In this document: positions 28,057-35,705 of the stretch, piece by piece
How the letters are laid out: each line of letters opens with the position of its first letter
Position numbering within the stretch: the stretch's first letter is position 1
NCBI RefSeq assembly: GCF_003719335.1
Contig: NZ_RIAS01000015.1
Coordinates: forward strand, 62,001 to 126,000
Direction of reading: 5' to 3'
From: Paenibacillus amylolyticus
Lineage (GTDB): Bacteria > Bacillota > Bacilli > Paenibacillales > Paenibacillaceae
DNA: 64,000 bases
Translations under genes and position numbers: made by a program
The notes under the pieces: model-generated
Seen by the model: the letters and a program-made list of their open reading frames with translations, nothing else
Told to the model about the DNA's origin: nothing
Database searches by the model: none

Positions 28057-28140
28057 GTCAGTGAAATTTCCTAATCATGTCGGGAACTGACGGTAGCGGA
28101 AATGATTTTTTATACTTACGAGATAAGGGGAGAGATGTGA

Positions 28141-29694
28141 ATGGGGAATCTGGATTGGGATGTATTGTTAATTCCTGTCGTGGTTGTTGGTGTGATTTTG
28201 ATTCTGGGTTTAGCTTTCTGGGCCAGATACAAAACGGTAGGTCCTGATGAAGCGATGATTGTAACCGGTTCATTCTTGGGTAGCAAAAATATTTCAGAAG
28301 ATGAGTCTGGACGTAAAATCAAAATCGTGCGCGGTGGCGGTGCGTTCATCCTGCCTGTGTTCCAGCAGTCTGAATTTATTTCGTTGCTGTCACACAAGCT
28401 CGATGTCTCCACTCCTGAAGTATACACGGAACAGGGTGTTCCAGTTATTGCTGACGGGGTGGCGATCATCAAGGTCGGAAGCGCTGTAGAAGACGTTGCA
28501 ACGGCTGCTGAGCAATTTATCGGCAAACCGGTTGATGCGCTGAGGGGCGAAGCACAGGAAGTGCTGGAGGGGCATTTACGGGCCATTCTCGGTACGATGA
28601 CAGTGGAAGAGGTATACCGGAACAGAGATCGTTTTGCTCAAGAGGTTCAAGGCGTGGCAGCCCGGGATTTGAAAAAGATGGGTCTGCAGATCGTTTCCTT
28701 TACCATTAAGGATGTCCGTGATAAGCAAGGGTATTTGGATGCACTTGGTAAACCGAGAATCGCAGCTGTGAAACGGGATGCCGAAATTGCCGAAGCGGAA
28801 GCGATGCGGGATGCACGGATTCAGAAGGCAAATGCTGAAGAGCAAGGACAAAAAGCAGAGCTGCTTCGTGATACCAATATTGCTGAGGCAGCCAAAGAGA
28901 AAGAACTGAAAGTCGCAGCCTTTAAACGTGATCAGGATACAGCCAAGGCGGAAGCCGATCAGGCGTATCATATCCATGAAGCGCGTGCTAGACAAACGGT
29001 TGTTGAAGAACAGATGAAAGTTGAACTCGTACGTAAAGAGCGTGAGATTGACCTGCAGGAAAAAGAAATTACGGTGCGTGAAAAACAATATGATGCGGAA
29101 GTGAAGAAAAAAGCGGAAGCAGATCGATATGCCGTTGAGCAGGCTGCGGAAGCGGATAAAGCAAAACGGATGCGTGAAGCCGACGCAGTTCAATACTCCA
29201 TCGAAACCCAAGCCAAAGCAACAGCCGAGCAGAAACGACTTGAGGGTCAGGCCATTGCGGATGCTGAACGGGCTAAAGGTACAGCTGATGCAGAAGTTAT
29301 TCGTCTGCGCGGTCTTGCCGAAGCCGAAGCCAAAGAAAAATTGGCTGAGGCGTTCCAGAAGTTTGGCGAAGCTGCGGTACTCGATATCATTGTCAAAATG
29401 TTGCCTGAACTGGCTGGTAAAATCGCTGAGCCAATCTCCTCGATTGACAAGTTGACGGTAGTAGATACAGGTAAAGGTGAGGGGGCTGCGCGTGTCAGCA
29501 ACTACGTCACGGAACTGATGGCGACTGCACCTGAGATGTTGAAAAGTGTGTCAGGCATCGATGTGGAGCAACTGATCAAAGGGTTGACCAAATCGAAAAC
29601 AGCTTCACCAGTCGCCGTGCATTCGAGTGAATCAGTAAAACAGACGTCACCTATTATCGAGAGCATTGTAGAGCGTAGTGATAGTAAAGAGTAA
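28141..29694 (+). CDS. floT: Flotillin-family SPFH protein (YuaG/FloT-like)
   Basis: A 517-residue flotillin. A short N-terminal membrane hairpin (about 8-28) precedes an SPFH/band 7 domain (about 35-220) and a long Ala/Glu/Lys-rich coiled coil (about 215-400) with repeated EAEA motifs, then a C-terminal oligomerisation tail. Flotillins scaffold ordered membrane domains, organise signalling and secretion proteins, and are stress-linked. GGGGAGAG precedes the ATG. It is the second gene of the operon driven by the sigma-W-type promoter. Confidence 0.93.
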   Translation: MGNLDWDVLLIPVVVVGVILILGLAFWARYKTVGPDEAMIVTGSFLGSKNISEDESGRKIKIVRGGGAFILPVFQQSEFISLLSHKLDVSTPEVYTEQGVPVIADGVAIIKVGSAVEDVATAAEQFIGKPVDALRGEAQEVLEGHLRAILGTMTVEEVYRNRDRFAQEVQGVAARDLKKMGLQIVSFTIKDVRDKQGYLDALGKPRIAAVKRDAEIAEAEAMRDARIQKANAEEQGQKAELLRDTNIAEAAKEKELKVAAFKRDQDTAKAEADQAYHIHEARARQTVVEEQMKVELVRKEREIDLQEKEITVREKQYDAEVKKKAEADRYAVEQAAEADKAKRMREADAVQYSIETQAKATAEQKRLEGQAIADAERAKGTADAEVIRLRGLAEAEAKEKLAEAFQKFGEAAVLDIIVKMLPELAGKIAEPISSIDKLTVVDTGKGEGAARVSNYVTELMATAPEMLKSVSGIDVEQLIKGLTKSKTASPVAVHSSESVKQTSPIIESIVERSDSKE

Positions 29695-29763
29695 GAACTG
29701 GCAACGTAATTACATGGCGGGTCTATTGACCTTAAGGCGAATTTTTGTTACTTTTTAAGCGAG

Positions 29764-29799
29764 ACGTCCGGCGCGGTTTGCCCGCTCCGGATGTTTTTT
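29764..29799 (+). terminator. Terminator after flotillin gene
   Basis: ACGTCCGGCGCGG and CCCGCTCCGGATGT form a GC-rich imperfect stem with a TTTG loop, followed by TTTTTT. Confidence 0.85.
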
Positions 29800-29858
29800 G
29801 GTTTGGTTGAAGATGTGTTAGGCACATCCAAGATGGTGTGAAAAAAAGAGGTGCAAAA

Positions 29859-30713
29859 ATGAGCAGCCTGCATGTAGATAAAGCGTTAAATAATAATGTA
29901 ATTATTGCACAGCATCCTGAGCACGGCGAAGTTGTGGTCATCGGAAAGGGCATCGGATTTAACCGGAAGCCGAATGATGATATCCCACTGACGGCTGTGG
30001 AGAAGATGTTTATTTTGAAAAACCAGCAGGAGCAGGAGCAATACAAGCAACTCCTTCCGCAGGTGGATGAGGCTTTAATCGAGATTATTAACGAAGTCAT
30101 TACGTATATCGCAGAGCATACGGACGTTCCGCTTAATGAACATATTCATATTGCCTTAACGGATCATATCTCTTTTGCGCTGAAACGCAAAGAGCAGGGT
30201 ATTATCATTCAAAATCCTTTTTTATATGAGACAAGAGAGATTTATCCAGACGAGTACCGTATGGGAGAATATGCAGTTCGTTTAATTAAGGAAAAGATGG
30301 ACGTAGATCTCGGCCAGGATGAGATCGGGTTTGTTGCTTTGCATATCTATAGTGCGATGACAAACCAGAATATCTCCCAGGTGCGGGAGCATTCTCAATT
30401 AATTACGGATCTGGTGAACCTGGTTGCAGACCAACTCGACTATTCCTTCGAAACGCAGTCTTTGGATTATTCCCGTCTGTTAACTCATCTTCGGTTTGCC
30501 CTGGAACGTGTGCGCCGTGGAGATAAGGTGGAGGAACTGCACAAACTGGATTCCTTGCTCAAATTAGAATATCCCGAAATGTACTCGCTTGCATGGAAGC
30601 TCACTAAAGTGATGGAAAAGCGCTTGAAGCTGCCTGTATATCCGGCAGAAGTTGGTTATTTAACCATTCATCTGCAACGGCTGAATCAGCGGAAAGAAGA
30701 AGAGAATAAGTGA
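29859..30713 (+). CDS. glcT: PTS-controlled transcription antiterminator GlcT
   Basis: A 284-residue BglG/SacY-family RNA-binding antiterminator: an N-terminal CAT domain (about 1-55; NNNVIIAQH and GKGIGF), then PRD1 (about 70-175) and PRD2 (about 180-284), each with conserved His that are phosphorylated by the PTS. It sits directly before ptsG, and the RNA target it would bind lies in the ptsG leader. With glucose present it should be dephosphorylated, bind that target and allow ptsG transcription. ATG at 29859 follows AGAGGTG; an in-frame GTG at 29838 is less likely. Confidence 0.93.
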   Translation: MSSLHVDKALNNNVIIAQHPEHGEVVVIGKGIGFNRKPNDDIPLTAVEKMFILKNQQEQEQYKQLLPQVDEALIEIINEVITYIAEHTDVPLNEHIHIALTDHISFALKRKEQGIIIQNPFLYETREIYPDEYRMGEYAVRLIKEKMDVDLGQDEIGFVALHIYSAMTNQNISQVREHSQLITDLVNLVADQLDYSFETQSLDYSRLLTHLRFALERVRRGDKVEELHKLDSLLKLEYPEMYSLAWKLTKVMEKRLKLPVYPAEVGYLTIHLQRLNQRKEEENK

Positions 30714-30760
30714 AATCATGTCAGAAATTTTAGCGGAATTACGTTTTTTTCTGTAAAGGC

Positions 30761-30789
30761 TTGCAATGCGTTTGAAGTGGTGCTACAAT
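30761..30789 (+). promoter_or_regulatory. Sigma-A promoter of ptsG
   Basis: TTGCAA and TACAAT separated by 17 nt; transcription would begin near 30796, so the leader includes the antiterminator target. Confidence 0.8.
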
Positions 30790-30825
30790 GGTGACCGTAA
30801 TCAAGCAACTGAATAAACATAAGCG

Positions 30826-30854
30826 ACGTGTTACTGACTCGATCAGGCATGAGT
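30826..30854 (+). promoter_or_regulatory. RAT (ribonucleic antiterminator) target of GlcT
   Basis: A 29-nt sequence closely resembling the B. subtilis ptsG RAT as I remember it (GTTACTGA...GATCAGGCATGAG). Its 3' end overlaps the 5' arm of the following terminator, as required for the GlcT switch. Confidence 0.85.
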
Positions 30855-30942
30855 TAATTAGAGTGTGATTGTTCTACCTTATTAGGGGTATGCTATACCC
30901 CAAGGTTAGCACAGTTCACTTTTATTAGTTCATGCCTTTTTT
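30846..30942 (+). terminator. ptsG leader terminator, unusually long hairpin
   Basis: GGCATGA (30846-30852) pairs with TCATGCC (30930-30936). Pairing continues almost without break: 12 of the next 13 positions pair (three G-T), an inner CTACCTT/AAGGTTAG block follows, and GGGGTA/TACCCC forms the tip. Six T follow. Typical RAT-linked terminators are far shorter. Confidence 0.8.
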
Positions 30943-31001
30943 GTGTTCCCTTGCTTGCATCACGACCTACAGATTTGAAACGAAAGGAAGAATACAACGC
31001 C

Positions 31002-33056
31002 ATGTTTAAGAAGCTTTTTGGTGTATTGCAAAGAGTAGGTAAAGCTCTTATGTTGCCTGTAGCGATTCTGCCAGCTGCTGGTTTGTTGCTCGGAATCGGT
31101 AACATGCTGGTGAATCCTAACTTTTTGGAGTATGCACCGATATTAGATCATCAATGGGTCAACGGCTTCGCAACAATTATGATGAATGCAGGACAAATTG
31201 TATTTAACAATCTTGCACTGTTGTTCGCGGTTGGAGTTGCGATCGGTCTCGCTGGTGGAGAAGGGGTTGCTGGGTTAGCTGCGATAATTGGATACCTAGT
31301 AATGAATGTAACTCTTGGGACAGCTGTTGGTGTTACGCCTGCATTAGTTAATTCTGGAGCAGGGTACGCTAATATTTTGGGAATTCCTACACTTAGTACA
31401 GGAGTGTTTGGAGGTATTATAGTTGGTGTGCTAGCTGCAACAATGTATAATCGATTCTTCAAAATTGAGTTGCCTTCTTATTTAGGGTTTTTCGCTGGGA
31501 AAAGATTTGTGCCTATTGTTACAGCAGTAGCCTCAATGTTCCTAGGGTTATTGTTAGTCGTCGTTTGGCCGCCAATTCAACAAGGTTTGAATGCAGTCTC
31601 ATATCTGATGGTTGATTCAAATCCAACACTGGCAACGTTTATTTTTGGTGTCATTGAAAGAGCGCTGATTCCGTTTGGACTCCACCATATTTTCTATTCA
31701 CCTTTCTGGTTTGAATTTGGTGAATATGTAAACAAGGCGGGGCAAATTGTAAAAGGGGATTACAATATCTTTTTTGCACAATTAAAAGATAACGTAACCT
31801 TGACTGGAAGCACATTCCAAGTGGGGAAATATCCTTTTATGATGTTTGGACTTCCCGCTGCTGCTTTAGCTATGTATCATGAAGCTAGACCCGAGCACAA
31901 AAAATATGTTGCAGGTATCATGGGTTCAGCTGCTTTAACATCGTTTCTAACAGGTATAACTGAACCATTAGAGTTCTCATTCCTGTTTGTTGCACCTGTA
32001 TTGTTTGGTATCCATTGTTTGTTTGCAGGATTGTCATTTATGACAATGCAACTCCTAAATGTTAAAATTGGAATGACTTTCTCAGGTGGGTTAATTGACT
32101 TCTTAATCTTTGGTGTGTTCCAGAACCGTACACCATGGTGGGACGTTATTATCGTCGGTTTGATCCTTGCAGTGATTTATTATTTCGGTTTCCGATTTAT
32201 TATCCGCAAGTTCAACCTCAAAACACCTGGACGTGAAGAGGCATCTGCAGAAATGGCATCCGGCGGTTCTTCAGGTTCCACGGACGATCTGCCTCACAAT
32301 ATCCTTGAAGCCTTTGGCGGTAAGGAAAATATTAAACATCTAGATGCATGTATCACTCGTCTGCGGATTGAAGTGAATGAGAAATCCAACGTGCAAAAAG
32401 ATCGTCTGAAGCAATTGGGTGCATCTGGTGTGCTTGAAGTGGGTAATAATGTTCAAGCCATCTTCGGAACACGTTCCGATACGATCAAGTCCCAAATGCA
32501 AGATATCATTGCAGGACGTACACCTTCACCAACTCCAGCCGCTGACGTTAAACCGACTCCTGAAGAGGAGAAGGCACAAGGAGAACAAGGTGAACGCATT
32601 GTGGCAGAGGATATCGTGATGCCAGTCAATGGTGAACTGATGGATATTACGAATGTACCTGACCCGGTCTTTGCTGAAAAAATGACAGGTGACGGGTTCG
32701 CCATATTGCCACATGACGGAACGATTACATCCCCTGTGTATGGTAAAGTGTTTAATGTATTTCCAAGCAAACACGCTGTAGGCATTATGTCTGACGGCGG
32801 TAAAGAAGTGCTTGTACACATAGGTGTCAATACGGTGAAACTGAAAGGCCAAGGTTTCAACGTACTGGTTCAGGAAGGTGACCTGGTATCTGCAGGGCAA
32901 CCGATCATGGAAGTGGATCTGGAGTATGTCAAAGCGAACGCTCCATCCATCATTTCTCCGGTGATATTCACCAACCTGCCAGAAGGCTCTACCGTCACTT
33001 TGAAGAAGAGTGGCGTGCTCAAAGTTGGCGATCAGCCGATCATTGAGATAAAATAA
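31002..33056 (+). CDS. ptsG: PTS glucose transporter subunit IICBA
   Basis: A 684-residue single-chain glucose permease. The IIC domain with about ten membrane segments occupies roughly 1-410, IIB follows with phosphocysteine Cys450 (LDACITRLR), then a Pro/Glu-rich linker and IIA with phosphohistidine His606 (VLVHIGVNTVKLKG). It imports and phosphorylates glucose. GAAAGGAAG precedes the ATG at 31002. Codon choice in much of IIC (TTA, CTA, ATA, AGA) differs from the CTG/CGT-rich IIB-IIA part and from ptsI. In B. subtilis this system determines sublancin sensitivity. Confidence 0.95.
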   Translation: MFKKLFGVLQRVGKALMLPVAILPAAGLLLGIGNMLVNPNFLEYAPILDHQWVNGFATIMMNAGQIVFNNLALLFAVGVAIGLAGGEGVAGLAAIIGYLVMNVTLGTAVGVTPALVNSGAGYANILGIPTLSTGVFGGIIVGVLAATMYNRFFKIELPSYLGFFAGKRFVPIVTAVASMFLGLLLVVVWPPIQQGLNAVSYLMVDSNPTLATFIFGVIERALIPFGLHHIFYSPFWFEFGEYVNKAGQIVKGDYNIFFAQLKDNVTLTGSTFQVGKYPFMMFGLPAAALAMYHEARPEHKKYVAGIMGSAALTSFLTGITEPLEFSFLFVAPVLFGIHCLFAGLSFMTMQLLNVKIGMTFSGGLIDFLIFGVFQNRTPWWDVIIVGLILAVIYYFGFRFIIRKFNLKTPGREEASAEMASGGSSGSTDDLPHNILEAFGGKENIKHLDACITRLRIEVNEKSNVQKDRLKQLGASGVLEVGNNVQAIFGTRSDTIKSQMQDIIAGRTPSPTPAADVKPTPEEEKAQGEQGERIVAEDIVMPVNGELMDITNVPDPVFAEKMTGDGFAILPHDGTITSPVYGKVFNVFPSKHAVGIMSDGGKEVLVHIGVNTVKLKGQGFNVLVQEGDLVSAGQPIMEVDLEYVKANAPSIISPVIFTNLPEGSTVTLKKSGVLKVGDQPIIEIK

Positions 33057-33133
33057 GAACTGTTCCAACGATGGCAAGCAAGTGTAAATATACGCAATGC
33101 CTAAACTAAACTACCGAAAGCGAGATGATTGTA

Positions 33134-33409
33134 ATGCAACAAACATTCAGAATTACAGACGAAGATGGTATCCACGCACGTCCGGCAACTGCCCTGGTTA
33201 ATACAGCAAACAAATTCAAAGGTGCTGAATCCTTCGCAGAAGCTAACGGCAAAAAAGTAACATTGAAATCCATTCTGGGCGTTCTTTCCCTCGGTCTGGA
33301 GCAAGGTGACACCATCAGCATCATCGTTGAAGGTGAAGGCGAAGCTGAAGCACTTCAAGCTTTGACAGACGTTATGGTTAACGAAGGGTTGGGCGAAATT
33401 AATGCTTAA
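33134..33409 (+). CDS. ptsH: Phosphocarrier protein HPr
   Basis: A 91-residue HPr. The active-site His is in GIHARPAT (residue 14 here, family His-15) and the regulatory Ser46 is in LKSILGVLSLG, so it should be a target of HPr kinase and act with CcpA in catabolite repression. ATG at 33134 is chosen on family length; an ATG at 33125 would add three residues. It overlaps ptsI by 8 nt. In sublancin studies HPr and enzyme I affected susceptibility along with PtsG. Confidence 0.96.
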   Translation: MQQTFRITDEDGIHARPATALVNTANKFKGAESFAEANGKKVTLKSILGVLSLGLEQGDTISIIVEGEGEAEALQALTDVMVNEGLGEINA

Positions 33410-35114
33410 TGTTTCCGGGATCGCGGCTTCGGCGGGTATTGCTATCGCCAAGGCGTTTATCTTGGAGCATCCTGACTACTCTGTAGAAAAACGCCAGATT
33501 AACGACGTTGACGCAGAGATCGCTAAACTTGACTCGGCGCTGGGTAAATCCCGTGCTGAGCTTGAGGCGATCAAAGAGCGTACTTTACAAGAGCTCGGCG
33601 AGAAAAAAGCAGAGATTTTTGCATCGCATTTGCTCATCCTAGATGACCCGGAACTGATTGATCCGGTGAAAGCAAAGATTGCGGATGAAATGGTGAATGC
33701 CGAATTCGCACTGAATGAAACAGCTTCCCAGTTCATTTCGATGTTCGAAAACATGAAGAGTGCATACCTGCAAGAACGTGCTGCGGATATGCGTGACGTT
33801 ACGAAGCGTGTGCTAAATCACTTGCTAGGTATCGACTTCATGAGCCCTGCTGAAATCAGTGAAGAAGTGATTGTGCTTGCAGAAGATTTAACACCTTCTG
33901 ACACAGCCCAATTGAACCGTCAATATGTTAAAGGGTTTGCTACCAACATTGGTGGACGTACTTCTCACTCTGCCATCATGGCTCGTTCCCTTGAGATTCC
34001 GGCTGTTGTTGGAACAAAAGACATTCTGGCTCAAGCGAAACAAGGAGACCTGATCATTGTTGATGGTCTGGATGGTCAAGTCCTGGTTAACCCTACGGAC
34101 GACGTCGTTGCTGAATACCGTGCCAAACAGGAACAGTATGATGCACAGCGTGCGGAGTGGAGAAAACTGCGCGACGAACCAACCGTTACAGTGGACAACG
34201 TTCATGTGGAACTGGCTGCTAACATCGGTACACCAAACGATGTTACAGGTGTTCTGGAGAACGGCGGGGAGGCTGTAGGCCTGTACCGTACAGAGTTCCT
34301 GTACATGGGCAGAGACAAGCTTCCTTCCGAGGATATTCAGTACAATGCTTACAAAGCGGTACTCGAAAAAATGGAAGGTAAACCTGTCGTAGTTCGTACT
34401 CTCGACATCGGCGGAGACAAAGAGCTTCCTTATCTGGATCTGCCAAAAGAAATGAATCCGTTCCTCGGCTTCCGCGCAGTTCGTCTGTGTCTGGACCGTC
34501 TGGATATCTTCCGTACCCAATTGCGTGCATTGTTACGTGCAAGTGTACACGGAAACTTGCGTGTCATGTTCCCTATGATCGCAACACTGGGTGAATTCCG
34601 TGAAGCCAAAGCTGTCCTGCTCGAAGAGAAGGAAAAGCTGGTTGCTGAAGGTATCGCTGTTTCAGACAGCATTCAACTCGGGATTATGGTCGAAATTCCA
34701 TCAACAGCTGTAATGGCGGATCAATTCGCCAAAGAAGTGGACTTTTTCAGTATCGGTACCAACGATCTGATTCAGTACACGATGGCTGCTGACCGGATGA
34801 ACGAGCGTGTATCTTATCTGTACCAACCATACAACCCAGCAATTTTGCGTTTGGTCAAAATGGTTATCGATGCAGCGCATCGTGAAGGTAAGTGGGCTGG
34901 CATGTGCGGTGAGATGGCAGGAGACGAAACAGCAATTCCATTGTTGCTTGGTCTTGGACTGGATGAGTTCAGCATGAGCGCAACTTCCATTCTGCCAGCG
35001 CGTAGCCAGATCACCAAATTGTCCCGTGCGGACATGCAGGAACTGGCTGCCAAAGCTTTAGAAATGCAAACCGCTGAACAAGTGGTTGAACTCGTTCAAA
35101 GCATTCAAGCGTAA
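33402..35114 (+). CDS. ptsI: PTS enzyme I
   Basis: A 570-residue phosphoenolpyruvate-protein phosphotransferase. Phosphohistidine His189 lies in GGRTSHSAIMAR. The C-terminal PEP-binding barrel contains GLYRTEFLYM, the FFSIGTNDLIQYTMAADR motif and the catalytic Cys in GMCGEMAGD. It starts inside ptsH, which shows translational coupling, and codon use is of the highly expressed type. It ends the glcT-ptsGHI cluster; the glycocin genes begin about 200 bp downstream after a terminator. Confidence 0.97.
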   Translation: MLNVSGIAASAGIAIAKAFILEHPDYSVEKRQINDVDAEIAKLDSALGKSRAELEAIKERTLQELGEKKAEIFASHLLILDDPELIDPVKAKIADEMVNAEFALNETASQFISMFENMKSAYLQERAADMRDVTKRVLNHLLGIDFMSPAEISEEVIVLAEDLTPSDTAQLNRQYVKGFATNIGGRTSHSAIMARSLEIPAVVGTKDILAQAKQGDLIIVDGLDGQVLVNPTDDVVAEYRAKQEQYDAQRAEWRKLRDEPTVTVDNVHVELAANIGTPNDVTGVLENGGEAVGLYRTEFLYMGRDKLPSEDIQYNAYKAVLEKMEGKPVVVRTLDIGGDKELPYLDLPKEMNPFLGFRAVRLCLDRLDIFRTQLRALLRASVHGNLRVMFPMIATLGEFREAKAVLLEEKEKLVAEGIAVSDSIQLGIMVEIPSTAVMADQFAKEVDFFSIGTNDLIQYTMAADRMNERVSYLYQPYNPAILRLVKMVIDAAHREGKWAGMCGEMAGDETAIPLLLGLGLDEFSMSATSILPARSQITKLSRADMQELAAKALEMQTAEQVVELVQSIQA

Positions 35115-35185
35115 TTTTGCCGGGGGTTCCTCCGGGTTTAAGGTCTTTCTTTTTCCATAAAGGGCTGCGTACATGCAGCGATATT

Positions 35186-35224
35186 GCCGGTATCTACGAT
35201 TCAGTGGATATCGGCTTTTTTTTC
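35186..35224 (+). terminator. Terminator of the pts operon
   Basis: GCCGGTATCTAC and GTGGATATCGGC form an imperfect stem followed by eight or more T. It separates the pts genes from the AT-rich island. Confidence 0.88.
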
Positions 35225-35253
35225 TATAAATGTCATAATATAAAAATTTATAA

Positions 35254-35282
35254 TTGAATTTTTAAATTTTATATGGTATATT
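35254..35282 (+). promoter_or_regulatory. Promoter of the glycocin operon
   Basis: TTGAAT and TATATT separated by 17 nt, with TGG just before the -10 (extended -10). Transcription would start near 35289, about 29 nt before the precursor gene. Confidence 0.75.
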
Positions 35283-35317
35283 ATAGGAGGTTAATTATTA
35301 AATATTGGGAGGTAAGT

Positions 35318-35539
35318 ATGATGAAGGAATTAATGAGAGAATTGGATTTGAATGAATTAGACCTTTTTGAAGGTGGAGACAATGCAGCTGGAGCTGGTGT
35401 TGGTGGTAGTAGCGGCGGTAGTGGTATTGGAGCAGCTCAATGTGCATATTTCTGGACATTGTGTGCGAGCACAGCAAGTGAAAGATGGGGATGTGGAAGT
35501 ACTGCAGCAAATTGTGAATACTTCCGTAAATACTGTTAA
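35318..35539 (+). CDS. Sublancin-like glycocin precursor peptide
   Basis: A 73-residue precursor. Residues 1-20 are a double-glycine leader with Leu -12, Glu -8, Leu -7, Phe -4 and GG at -2/-1 (LDLNELDLFEGG). Residues 21-35 are a Gly/Ala/Ser spacer. Residues 36-73 align with mature sublancin (GIGAAQC against GLGKAQC) and hold five cysteines: 42, 49, 59, 66 and 73, in two CX6C motifs with a fifth between them. By analogy 42-73 and 49-66 form disulfides and Cys59 is S-glycosylated. GGGAGG lies 5 nt before this ATG and 8 nt before a second ATG at 35321. Confidence 0.9.
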   Translation: MMKELMRELDLNELDLFEGGDNAAGAGVGGSSGGSGIGAAQCAYFWTLCASTASERWGCGSTAANCEYFRKYC

Positions 35540-35554
35540 AACCATATAGTCATA

Positions 35555-35601
35555 ATAACTAAAAAGAAATTTCATTTAATATGAAATTTCTTTTTAGTTA
35601 T
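35555..35601 (+). terminator. Long perfect hairpin between glycocin precursor and exporter genes
   Basis: A perfect 21-bp inverted repeat (arms 35555-35575 and 35581-35601) around TTAAT. The 3' arm itself carries five T, but there is no separate T run. Probably an attenuator or 3' stabiliser that keeps precursor mRNA above that of the biosynthetic genes. Confidence 0.75.
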
Positions 35602-35705
35602 GAATTTTAATATTGATTGATTTGCGGTTAATTAATAATTTGATAAATAAAAAATTTAAATTTATATATGAGCACTAGAGTTCTATGTCATAAAGGAAGT
35701 GTACT

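Noticed and set aside
35602..35705. Small immunity ORF between glycocin precursor and exporter
   Set aside because: The only ORF there is 16 codons long, runs into the exporter gene and has no ribosome site.
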